From DATEGZ01 sp035519535 (lineage in GTDB: Bacteria; Acidobacteriota; Vicinamibacteria; Vicinamibacterales; SCN-69-37), in assembly GCA_035519535.1 (NCBI GenBank), contig DATIWF010000105.1, positions 1-13,137 on the forward strand: a stretch of 13,137 nt of DNA, in the 5' to 3' direction. Positions 6,518-12,594 of the stretch are shown here, in pieces. How positions within the stretch are numbered: the first letter of the stretch is position 1; each line of letters opens with the position of its first letter. The position numbers and the translations under genes are program-made. A model generated the notes under the pieces. It was not told where the DNA came from. It saw only the letters and a list, made by a program, of their open reading frames with translations, and searched no databases.

Positions 6518-7863
6518 GACGGCTGTTTCAGCTCCACGAGGACGCCGTGCGTGGCGGAGGGATGGATGAAGGCGATGCGCGATCCGTGCGCGCCGGGGCG
6601 CGGCGCGCCGTCGATGAGGCGGACGCCACGCGCCTTGAGCGCCGCGAGCGTCGCCTCGATGTCACGCACGCGGAAGCAGACGTGATGCAGGCCGGTGCCG
6701 CGCTTGGCGAGGTACCTCGCGATTGGGGAGTCCGGCGTGAGCGACTCGACGAGCTCCAGCGCCGTGTCGCCTGTCTGCACGAAGCGCAGCCGGTGCGGCC
6801 CGAGGTCCTCGGGCGCGTCGGTCTCCAGCCCGAACAGGTCCTTGAGGGTCTTCGCGAGTGCCGCGGCATCCTCCGACGCGATCCCGACGTGGTCGATCGT
6901 CAGCTCCGCCGGTGCGGCGTGCCGAACCGCTCGCGCCATGACCTCGTCAGCGGCGCGGTACGGATCGATCTGGCGCGCGGCGATGCGGTCGAGAATCCGT
7001 CCGAACTCGCCGGCCTCGAGCACGTGCGCGTCGAGGTGCTGCATGAACGCGCGCCCCAGCACTTCGCGCAGCCGCCACTCGGCGCGGGCCCGGCGCCGCT
7101 CGCCCAGCGTCCTCGCCGTCTGCGCGCGGAAGCGGTCGATCGCGGCCAGCAGGTCCGCCACGCCCGCGCCTGTCGTCGCCACCGTCCGCATCACCGGCGG
7201 CCGCCACGCGCCTTCCGGGAACGACTCGAGGGACAGCATCGCTTCGATCGACGCGGCCGTGCGGTCGGCGCCCTCACGGTCGGCCTTGTTCACCACGAAG
7301 ATGTCCGCGATCTCCATGATGCCGGCCTTGAGGGCCTGCACTTCGTCGCCGGAGCCGGGCACGAGCGTCACGATCGAGATGTCCGCGGTGCGGACGATGT
7401 CCACTTCGTCCTGGCCGACGCCGACGGTCTCGATGATGACGACGTCGAAGCCGGCCGCATCCAGAACGATTGCCGCCTCCGCCGTCGTGCGCGCGAGGCC
7501 GCCGAGATGCCCGCGCGTCGCCATGCTGCGGATGAACACGCCCTCGTCCTCGGCGTGCGCCTGCATGCGCACCCGGTCCCCGAGGATCGCGCCGCCGCTG
7601 AACGGACTGGTGGGATCGACGGCCAGGATGCCGACCGAGCGGCCCATCGTCCGCAGCTCGGCCGTCAGGCGGTCGACGAGCGTGCTCTTGCCCGCGCCCG
7701 GCGGGCCTGTGACGCCCACGAGATACGCGCGGCCGGTCTTCGGGTAGATCTGCCCGACGAGGGCCGCGCCCTCGGGGGCCTCGTTCTCGATGAGCGAGAT
7801 GGCGCGCGCGATGGCGCGCGGGTCGCGCGACAACAGCCGGGGCGCCAGCGGGGACTCGGCCAC
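6514..7863 (-). CDS. MeaB GTPase - methylmalonyl-CoA epimerase fusion
   Basis: One uninterrupted 449-residue frame encodes two complete proteins. Residues 1 to about 318 are a MeaB/ArgK (MMAA) G-protein: Walker A GPPGAGKST (53-61), VDPTSPFSGGAILGD (82-96), TRGHLGG (116-122), ETVGVGQDE (145-153) and NKAD (192-195). MeaB protects and reloads adenosylcobalamin-dependent methylmalonyl-CoA mutase. Residues 321-449 are a VOC-fold methylmalonyl-CoA epimerase: DHVGIAS with His325, DSPIARYLAKRGTGLHHVCF with His393/His394, and AFIHPSATHGVLVELKQ with Glu444, close to human MCEE. Epimerase converts (S)- to (R)-methylmalonyl-CoA, the mutase substrate. Almost no linker separates the two. I chose the GTG at 7863, 7 bases after the acyl-CoA dehydrogenase stop. 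The open frame reaches back to 7932, but that would overlap the dehydrogenase by 62 bases and add a Ser/Arg-rich stretch unlike MeaB. The mutase itself is not in the window. Confidence 0.92.
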   Translation of the reverse strand: MAESPLAPRLLSRDPRAIARAISLIENEAPEGAALVGQIYPKTGRAYLVGVTGPPGAGKSTLVDRLTAELRTMGRSVGILAVDPTSPFSGGAILGDRVRMQAHAEDEGVFIRSMATRGHLGGLARTTAEAAIVLDAAGFDVVIIETVGVGQDEVDIVRTADISIVTLVPGSGDEVQALKAGIMEIADIFVVNKADREGADRTAASIEAMLSLESFPEGAWRPPVMRTVATTGAGVADLLAAIDRFRAQTARTLGERRRARAEWRLREVLGRAFMQHLDAHVLEAGEFGRILDRIAARQIDPYRAADEVMARAVRHAAPAELTIDHVGIASEDAAALAKTLKDLFGLETDAPEDLGPHRLRFVQTGDTALELVESLTPDSPIARYLAKRGTGLHHVCFRVRDIEATLAALKARGVRLIDGAPRPGAHGSRIAFIHPSATHGVLVELKQPS

Positions 7864-7870
7864 GGGTCGG

Positions 7871-9016
7871 TCAGCGCCCCAGGAGCTCGCGCGCGATGAC
7901 GAGGCGCTGGATCTCGCTGGTCCCTTCGCCAATCGTGCAGAGCTTGACGTCGCGGAAGAACTTCTCGGCCGGATAGTCCTTCATGAACCCGTAGCCGCCG
8001 TGGATTTGCACGCACTCCTCAGCGGCGCGGACGGCGATTTCGCTCGAATACAGCTTCGCCATCGACGACGCGATGCTCGTGCGCTCGGTGCGCGAGTCCT
8101 TCATCCAGGCCGCGCGATAGGTCAGCAGCCGCGCCGCGTCGATCCGTGTCGCCATGTCGGCCAGCTTCCAGCGGATCGCCTGGAACCAGGCGATGGGCTG
8201 ACCGAACTGGCGGCGCTCGTGCGCGTAGCGCCGGGCCGCGTCGTACGCGCCCTGCGCCAGACCGACCGCGAGCGCCGCGATCCCGATGCGTCCGGCGTCG
8301 AGGACCTGCAGCGTGTTGACGAAGCCCTCGCCGAGGTTGCCGACGAGGGCATCCGCCGGCACGCGGCAGTCCTGGAAGATGACTTCGCTCGTATCGCTGG
8401 CCCGCATGCCGAGCTTGTTCTCCTTCTTGCCCGTCAGCAGCCCCGGCGTGCCGCGCTCGACGACGAAGGCCGAGACGCCGTGCCGGCCCTCGGTCCGATC
8501 GGTAATGGCGATGACCACGAGGGTCCCGGCGATGCGGCCGTGCGTGATGAACTGCTTGGTGCCGTCGATCACCCACTCGGCGCCGTCGCGGCGCGCCGTC
8601 GTACGCATCGCCGCGGCGTCACTGCCCGCGCCCGGTTCGGTCAGCGCCCACGCGCCCAGCGTCTCGCCGCGCGCAAGCGGCGGCAGATACTTCGTTTTCT
8701 GCGCCTCGCTCGCGAACATCGACAGGTGCGCCACGGCGAGGCCGTTGTGCGCGGCCACCGACAGCGCGATCGACGGGTCCACGCGCGCCAGTTCCTCGAT
8801 GCAGATGCAGTATTCGAGCGCCGACAGCCCCGCGCCGCCGTATTCCTCGGGGACCTGAATGCCCATGAGGCCAATCGACGCCAGCCGCGGGACCAGCTCG
8901 GCCGGAAACGCCTGCGCTTCGTCCCAATCCATGATGGACGGCCGGATTTCGGCCTCGGCGAATTCGCGGACGGTGCGACGGAGGAACTCCTGCTCGGGGG
9001 TCGATCTGAGGTCCAT
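7871..9016 (-). CDS. Acyl-CoA dehydrogenase
   Basis: The 381-residue protein is a full-length FAD-dependent acyl-CoA dehydrogenase of the short/branched-chain type. It has an N-terminal helical domain (1-120), FAD/substrate segments WALTEPGAGSD (123-133) and WVIDGTKQFITHG (148-160), HERRQFGQPIAWFQAIRWKLAD (266-287), QIHGGYGFMKDYPAEKFFRD (337-356) and the C-terminal TIGEGTSEIQRLVIARELLG with the catalytic base at Glu364. It oxidises acyl-CoA to trans-2-enoyl-CoA and passes electrons to ETF. The ATG at 9016 gives the standard N-terminus MDLRSTPEQEFLRRTVREFAE. The longer frame to 9121 is a translation of the heptad repeats and is rejected. No Shine-Dalgarno sequence is visible before the ATG. 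The MeaB-epimerase gene follows 7 bases after the stop. This suggests isobutyryl-, 2-methylbutyryl- or butyryl-CoA as substrate, but the specificity is inferred. Confidence 0.92.
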   Translation of the reverse strand: MDLRSTPEQEFLRRTVREFAEAEIRPSIMDWDEAQAFPAELVPRLASIGLMGIQVPEEYGGAGLSALEYCICIEELARVDPSIALSVAAHNGLAVAHLSMFASEAQKTKYLPPLARGETLGAWALTEPGAGSDAAAMRTTARRDGAEWVIDGTKQFITHGRIAGTLVVIAITDRTEGRHGVSAFVVERGTPGLLTGKKENKLGMRASDTSEVIFQDCRVPADALVGNLGEGFVNTLQVLDAGRIGIAALAVGLAQGAYDAARRYAHERRQFGQPIAWFQAIRWKLADMATRIDAARLLTYRAAWMKDSRTERTSIASSMAKLYSSEIAVRAAEECVQIHGGYGFMKDYPAEKFFRDVKLCTIGEGTSEIQRLVIARELLGR

Positions 9017-9031
9017 TGTGATGACTGTACC

Positions 9032-9139
9032 ATTGGTAATTGGGGATCGGCGATTGGCGATTGGCGATTGCATTGGGTGATTGGTGATTGGGCGATGGCA
9101 TTGGTGATTGAGCGATGGCATTGCTGATTGAGCGATGGC
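9032..9139. repeat. Heptad-phased GATTGG repeat tract between divergent genes
   Basis: From 9032 the plus strand reads in seven-base units: ATTGGTA, ATTGGGG, ATCGGCG, ATTGGCG, ATTGGCG, ATTGCAT. It then continues with a phase shift as TGGGTGA, TTGGTGA, TTGGGCG, ATGGCAT and so on. Near the right end a 20-base block containing GATTGAGCGATGGC recurs 20 bases downstream (9106 and 9126). The tract fills the spacer between the divergently oriented acyl-CoA dehydrogenase (start 9016, leftward) and beta-barrel gene (start 9196, rightward), so both promoters must lie in or beside it. No clear -35/-10 pair was found. The open frames across it are low-complexity repeat translations, not genes. Confidence 0.8.
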
Positions 9140-9195
9140 GGTGCCCCACGGCCCATCGTCTGATTAGGCGGAACGAATGTGCCGATAGCTTCCGT

Positions 9196-9678
9196 ATGAC
9201 TCGCCGCCTCGGCCCCATCCTCGCGCTCGCGTTCCTGCTGCTGACCCTGACGCCCGCGCCGGCCCGCGCGGATCTCACGGCGTTCTTCGGCGTCACCACG
9301 ACGCCGACCAACCGCTCCGCGAAGGGCATCGCGGTGGGCGTCAGCCTGGTGGTCGTGGGATTCGAATACGAGTACAGCCACACGAGCGAGGACGAGGTCA
9401 ACGCCGCCCCCAATCTCGTGACCAACATGGGCAACATCCTCGTGCAGACCCCCACGGGCGGCGTGCAGCTCTACTTCACGGCCGGGGGTGGCTTCTACCA
9501 GGAGACCTACCGCGATTTCCAGACGTCAGGCTTCGGCACGAATCTCGGCGGCGGCGCGAAGATCACCCTCGTGGGCCCGATTCGCCTGCGGTTGGACTAC
9601 CGTGTGTTCAACCTCCATGGCGAGCCGCTTTACGTCCACCCGAAGCGGTTTTACGGAGGCGTGGTGGTGTCGTTCTGA
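9196..9678 (+). CDS. Small outer-membrane beta-barrel protein
   Basis: The 160-residue protein is the only plus-strand gene. The ATG at 9196 opens a classical signal peptide, with basic MTRRLG, a hydrophobic core ILALAFLLLTLT and a cleavage-like PAPARA before Asp26. The longer frame from 9115 would add repeat-derived residues before the signal peptide and is rejected. The mature part is rich in alternating strands with aromatic girdles and Gly (GIAVGVSLVVVGFEYEYSH, VQLYFTAGGGFYQETY, LGGGAKITLVGPIRLRLDYRVF). It ends in YGGVVVSF with a terminal Phe, as recognised by the Bam machinery, which predicts a barrel of roughly eight strands in the outer membrane. No specific family or function is recognised. 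It has a weak ribosome binding site and is surrounded by genes on the other strand. Confidence 0.85.
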   Translation: MTRRLGPILALAFLLLTLTPAPARADLTAFFGVTTTPTNRSAKGIAVGVSLVVVGFEYEYSHTSEDEVNAAPNLVTNMGNILVQTPTGGVQLYFTAGGGFYQETYRDFQTSGFGTNLGGGAKITLVGPIRLRLDYRVFNLHGEPLYVHPKRFYGGVVVSF

Positions 9679-9681
9679 AGG

Positions 9682-9737
9682 ACAGAGGTCAGAGGGCCTT
9701 CTGCCTTCTGCCTTCTGCCTTCTGCCTTCTGCCTTGA
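9682..9737. repeat. Tandem heptamer repeat, unit GCCTTCT
   Basis: Five perfect copies of GCCTTCT run from 9696 to 9730 with a sixth partial copy to 9735. Two related heptads, ACAGAGG and TCAGAGG, precede them in the same phase at 9682-9695. The tract occupies the gap between two convergent stop codons (9678 on the plus strand, 9743-9741 on the minus strand). No stable hairpin is apparent, so it is not an ordinary terminator. The minus-strand unit AGAAGGC is one base from the AGAAGTC repeat at 5633-5667. Confidence 0.92.
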
Positions 9738-9740
9738 CAG

Positions 9741-10157
9741 CTATCTGATCTTGGCGAGCCCCATCCGCTCCACGCGCACCACGGCGTCGCGCAACCGCTC
9801 GTAGAGCCCCTGCACCTCGGTCGGCAGCGCCTCGCTCAGCACCTTGATGGGGTCGTAGTCCGCGCCGCCGACGGCGGGCACGAACAGCATCACGTAGATC
9901 GCGTTGTCCTTCGTCGTCTCCACCGAGCGCAGGATGCGCCAGTTGGCCGCCTGCTGCTTGCGGACGGGATCCTCCGTCTTGTCCAGCACGTCGCTCAGGC
10001 GTGCGACGATGGCCTCGAAGTCAGCGGTCTTGTCCGGCTTGACGTAGAAGAACAGCAAGCCGGCGCCGCTCGGGAAGGTGTAGTCGGGCGCGGCGGCCGG
10101 CGCGGGCGCCTGCTGCGCCAACGCGGCCGCGAGCACGAGGGGAGCAACCAGCAGCAT
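9741..10157 (-). CDS. Secreted protein of an uncharacterised three-copy family (copy C)
   Basis: The 138-residue protein starts at an ATG preceded by a strong ribosome binding site (GAGGAGG, five bases before the ATG). It has a short hydrophobic signal sequence (MLLVAPLVLAAALAQQ) and an Ala/Pro spacer. The mature domain reads LLFFYVKPDKTADFEAIVAR (34-53), WRILRSVET (73-81), AIYVMLFVPAV (86-96), ADYDPIKVLSEAL (99-111) and LYERLRDAVVRVERMGLAKI. The KP-[DE]-K-x-ADFE element, the IYV strand, Y-D-P and the final helix are shared with the two genes upstream (10239-10787 and 10871-11350). The strand-helix-strand-strand-helix order suggests a ferredoxin-like dimeric alpha/beta-barrel fold (ABM or NIPSNAP-like). 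That is inference from pattern, and the function is unknown. Confidence 0.82.
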   Translation of the reverse strand: MLLVAPLVLAAALAQQAPAPAAAPDYTFPSGAGLLFFYVKPDKTADFEAIVARLSDVLDKTEDPVRKQQAANWRILRSVETTKDNAIYVMLFVPAVGGADYDPIKVLSEALPTEVQGLYERLRDAVVRVERMGLAKIR

Positions 10158-10179
10158 TGACGCCTCCTCAAAAGACGAA

Positions 10180-10209
10180 GGGACGCTCCGCGCGCGCGCG
10201 GAGCGTCCC
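10180..10209 (-). terminator. Perfect 30-bp GC-rich palindrome, likely intrinsic terminator
   Basis: The half-site GGGACGCTCCGCGCG is followed immediately by its exact reverse complement, giving a 30-base perfect palindrome and a hairpin with a stem of about 13 base pairs. It lies 29 bases after the stop of the gene at 10239-10787, reading leftward. On the minus strand it is followed by CTTCGTCTTTTG, a moderately T-rich tail. The next gene's ribosome binding site begins just after that. A terminator or RNA-stabilising hairpin separating the two paralogous genes is the simplest reading. Confidence 0.7.
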
Positions 10210-10238
10210 GATGAACCGATCGACGGATCGCCGCGACG

Positions 10239-10787
10239 CTAGCCGCCGGCCTTCATCTCGAGGACCTTTTCGAGCGACCAGCGGTTCAGCTGGACGTACG
10301 AGTCCTTCAGCTTGTTGAAGATCTCGTCGGCTTCTTTCTGCTCGAAGACGCTGTAGATGATCTTGCCCGGATCGTAGACCGATCCGACGACCGCCGGATT
10401 GGCGACCCAGAGATAGATGACGTTCGGCGTGCCGACGGTTTCGGTGACCTTGAAGACCTGCCAGCCGTCAGCCAGCTTCTTGAGGTCTTCCTTGTCGGTC
10501 TTCGCCAGCGCTTCCTTGATCTTCGCCATGGCCGCCTCAAAGTCCGCCGCCTTTTCCGGCTTGATGACGTTCAAGTAGATCGTCATCGGACTCTTCGCGG
10601 TCAGCATGCTCTCCGGCTGCGGCTGCGCTGCAGGGGTTGCCGCCGGGGTCTGCTGCGGAGGCGGCGTCTGACCCGCCGCCGACTGCGCTTTGACGCCGGA
10701 CGCCGCGCACACGACCGCCAATGCGGCCAGTCCGAGGGCGAGCGCCGCACGCCGGCTCCACACCGGCAGCCTTCCAAACGACTTCAT
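10239..10787 (-). CDS. Secreted protein of an uncharacterised three-copy family (copy B)
   Basis: The 182-residue protein is the longest of the three paralogs. The ATG at 10787 is chosen because AGGAGG lies six bases upstream and a signal peptide follows at once (basic MKSFGRLPVWSRRAA, hydrophobic LALGLAALAVVCAASG, cleavage-like VKA before Gln35). The longer frame to 10823 lacks these features. A Pro/Gln/Ala-rich linker (41-58) leads to the conserved domain: MTIYLNVIKPEKAADFEAAM (68-87), WQVFKVTETV (109-118), VIYLWVANPAV (123-133), SVYDPGKIIYSVF (136-148), EADEIFNKLKDSYVQLNRW (152-170). The secondary-structure order suggests an ABM/NIPSNAP-like ferredoxin fold. The protein should be periplasmic or surface-exposed. 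There is no recognisable catalytic motif and no lipobox. Confidence 0.85.
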   Translation of the reverse strand: MKSFGRLPVWSRRAALALGLAALAVVCAASGVKAQSAAGQTPPPQQTPAATPAAQPQPESMLTAKSPMTIYLNVIKPEKAADFEAAMAKIKEALAKTDKEDLKKLADGWQVFKVTETVGTPNVIYLWVANPAVVGSVYDPGKIIYSVFEQKEADEIFNKLKDSYVQLNRWSLEKVLEMKAGG

Positions 10788-10870
10788 GTCGTGCCTCCTG
10801 CCCGAAGGGCGATGATTCCCCAACGCGGCTCCTACTGTAACGTACCTCGCCTGCGAGCGGCGCCGGCCAC

Positions 10871-11350
10871 CTAGCCGACCTTGACGATCGGCCAGGGGAC
10901 GATGCGGTTGTAGCAGTCCTTGAGCTTGGCATAGATGGCGTCGGCTTCCTCGCGCGTGAAGGCCCCCGACTCAAATAGCAAAGCCGTCGGACTATAACTC
11001 TGCGTCTTGGAAACGGGATCGCAGATGAACACGTAAGTCACGCCCGTCGCCGGATCCGGCGGCAGGTCAACCTTGACGATTCGGAGATGCTCGCTCAAAG
11101 CCTGCAACTCCGGCTTCGCGGTCTGGCTTGACAGCTTCGCTTTGATGTCCTTCCACGCCGTCTCGAAGTCGGCGGCTTTGTCCGGCTTGATGAGGTTCAA
11201 GAGGATCACCGACTCGGCCGAAGTGAATTTCAGCGGGTCAGCCGCCGCCTGTTGGGCAGTCGCGCGGGACGCGGCGGCGCAGCAGGCCGCGATGGCAACT
11301 ACGAGGCACGCGCGCCGGAACTGCGCCGACCGGACGTTCAACGAAAGCAT
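10871..11350 (-). CDS. Secreted protein of an uncharacterised three-copy family (copy A)
   Basis: The 159-residue protein begins at an ATG with GGAGG eight bases upstream. It has a signal peptide with basic residues (MLSLNVRSAQFRR), a hydrophobic core (ACLVVAIAACCAAAS) and a likely cleavage near ATA before Gln33. The mature domain carries the family elements: SVILLNLIKPDKAADFETAW (47-66), LRIVKVDLPP (89-98), GVTYVFICDPV (103-113), SYSPTALLF (118-126) and EEADAIYAKLKDCYNRIVPW (134-153). It shares KP-[DE]-K-AADFE and EAD-x-I-[YF]-x-KLKD with copy B and is clearly more similar to it than to copy C. One mature cysteine in each of the last two segments (FICDP, KDCYN) could form a disulfide. It follows hemW by about 90 bases and probably heads its own transcript. 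The function is unknown. Confidence 0.85.
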   Translation of the reverse strand: MLSLNVRSAQFRRACLVVAIAACCAAASRATAQQAAADPLKFTSAESVILLNLIKPDKAADFETAWKDIKAKLSSQTAKPELQALSEHLRIVKVDLPPDPATGVTYVFICDPVSKTQSYSPTALLFESGAFTREEADAIYAKLKDCYNRIVPWPIVKVG

Positions 11351-11398
11351 GTGTGGTTCCTCCGTACTGACACACGGTTCAGGGTCAAAAGACTGGAT

Positions 11399-11426
11399 AC
11401 TTTACCGTACCGCCCCGCCAAGACAA
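11399..11426 (-). promoter_or_regulatory. Possible sigma-70-type promoter for secreted-family copy A
   Basis: On the minus strand TTGTCT (11426-11421) and TAAAGT (11404-11399) are separated by 16 bases. They match four of six bases each of the -35 (TTGACA) and -10 (TATAAT) consensus. The ATG at 11350 lies about 50 bases downstream, with a good ribosome binding site. The match is weak, and promoter rules for this phylum are not firmly known. Confidence 0.3.
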
Positions 11427-11440
11427 GGCGGAACCGCCCC
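11409..11440 (-). terminator. Possible hairpin downstream of hemW
   Basis: Just after the hemW stop the minus strand holds GGCGGTTCCGCC followed by TTGTCTT and then GGCGG. This allows either a short GGCG/CGCC hairpin with a T-rich tail or a five-pair CCGCC/GGCGG hairpin with a TTGTCTT loop. Either could help end the hemW transcript, but the stems are short. The region also overlaps the proposed promoter of the next gene. Confidence 0.3.
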
Positions 11441-11441
11441 G

Positions 11442-12590
11442 CTACACAAACGTCACAAGGATCTCGTTGGCGACGAGCATGCCGCGCCGCGTCAGGCCGA
11501 AGCGCGCCGGGGTCACCCACATCAGGCCCTCCTCCGCGTACGGGCCGAGCGTCGCCTCGTACCGTAACCACGGATCGACCCCGTGCCGGGCCAGAAAGTT
11601 CCCGCGGTCCACGCCGGCGGTGAGCCGCAGGCCGGTGAACAGGGCTTCCGCGGCGCGGCTCGCGGGCGTCAGGTGCTCGGCATCGGTCCGGACGGACGCG
11701 CCGCGCGAGATCCGATCGACGTATTCGGTCGTGGATGCGAGGTTCTTCCAGCGCTCGCCGTGGACCGTCGAGTGCGCCCCGCACCCGAAGCCGATCCACG
11801 CGCCCTCCTGCCAGTACTTGACGTTGTGCCGGCTGCCATAGCCGGGACGCGCGACGTTGGAAATCTCGTACTGCGCAAGGCCGGCCTCGTCGAGCCGATC
11901 GAGCGCTTCCAGGTACATGTCCGCGGCAACGTCGTCGGCCGCCTGGATCCAGTCGGCGCGCGCCGGCCCTGCCGCGCGGGCCATGGCCTCCTTGATCGGC
12001 GCGTTCGGATAGAGCTCGAGCAGGTAGATCGACAGGTGGTCGGGCGCGAGCGCGATCGCCTCAGCGAGCGTGCGCCGCCAGGTCTCGAGCGTCTGGCCGG
12101 GCAGCCAGAACATCAGATCGAAGCTGAGATTGGCGAACCCCGCCGCGCGGGCGTCGCGCATCGCGTCACGCGCGCGCTGGCTCGAGTGGATGCGCCCGAG
12201 CCGCGCCAGCTCGCCCTCGTCGAACGACTGCACGCCGAAGCTGATGCGGTTGACGCCGGCCGCGCGAAACGCCGCGAGGCGCTCTGGCGTGGCGGTTTCC
12301 GGGTTCGTCTCGAGGGTGACCTCCGCGTCGCGCGCGACGTCGAACGTGTCCCGGCAGGCGCCGATGAGCCGCGCGACCTCCGCCGGCTCGAGGAGCGACG
12401 GCGTCCCGCCGCCGAAGAAGATGGTGTCCGCCGGTTGCGCCGCGCCGCGCGTCGCCGCGGCTCGAATTTCCTGCTCGAGCGCCGTGACGTAGCGCGTCTT
12501 CAGCGCCGGATCGAGCAGGCCGCGGTTGAAGTTGCAGTACGTGCAGATCGCCTGGCAGAACGGAATGTGGAGATACAGGCCGAGTGCCAT
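11442..12590 (-). CDS. hemW: Radical SAM heme chaperone HemW (coproporphyrinogen oxidase-like)
   Basis: The 382-residue protein starts MALGLYLHIPFCQAICTYCN. The radical SAM cluster is C12-x3-C16-x2-C19, and the residue after Cys19 is Asn-Phe rather than x-Cys. This matches HemW and not the oxygen-independent coproporphyrinogen III oxidase HemN, which carries CxxxCxxCxC. Further motifs are FFGGGTPSLL (58-67), the SAM-binding ETNPE (94-98), RISFGVQSFDEGEL (115-128) and LPGQTLETWRRTL. The segment usually seen as YGLPGQ reads FWLPGQ here. HemW binds heme and delivers it to target proteins. The ATG at 12590 is chosen because the open frame upstream to 12743 encodes only repeat-derived sequence. 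No Shine-Dalgarno sequence is visible. The gene sits downstream of a DnaC-like gene across a 202-base repeat-filled spacer. Confidence 0.9.
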   Translation of the reverse strand: MALGLYLHIPFCQAICTYCNFNRGLLDPALKTRYVTALEQEIRAAATRGAAQPADTIFFGGGTPSLLEPAEVARLIGACRDTFDVARDAEVTLETNPETATPERLAAFRAAGVNRISFGVQSFDEGELARLGRIHSSQRARDAMRDARAAGFANLSFDLMFWLPGQTLETWRRTLAEAIALAPDHLSIYLLELYPNAPIKEAMARAAGPARADWIQAADDVAADMYLEALDRLDEAGLAQYEISNVARPGYGSRHNVKYWQEGAWIGFGCGAHSTVHGERWKNLASTTEYVDRISRGASVRTDAEHLTPASRAAEALFTGLRLTAGVDRGNFLARHGVDPWLRYEATLGPYAEEGLMWVTPARFGLTRRGMLVANEILVTFV

Positions 12591-12594
12591 TGGA

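Noticed and set aside
7864..7932. N-terminal extension of the MeaB-epimerase fusion
   Set aside because: It overlaps the end of the acyl-CoA dehydrogenase, is Ser/Arg-rich, and has no counterpart in MeaB. The GTG at 7863 gives the natural N-terminus.
9017..9121. N-terminal extension of acyl-CoA dehydrogenase through the repeat tract
   Set aside because: It encodes low-complexity SPIAN/SPITN-type sequence derived from the heptad repeats, while the family N-terminus begins at the ATG at 9016.
9032..9139. CRISPR array or phage attachment repeats
   Set aside because: The units are about 7 bases, contiguous and degenerate, with no spacers of uniform length and no cas genes, integrase or tRNA nearby.
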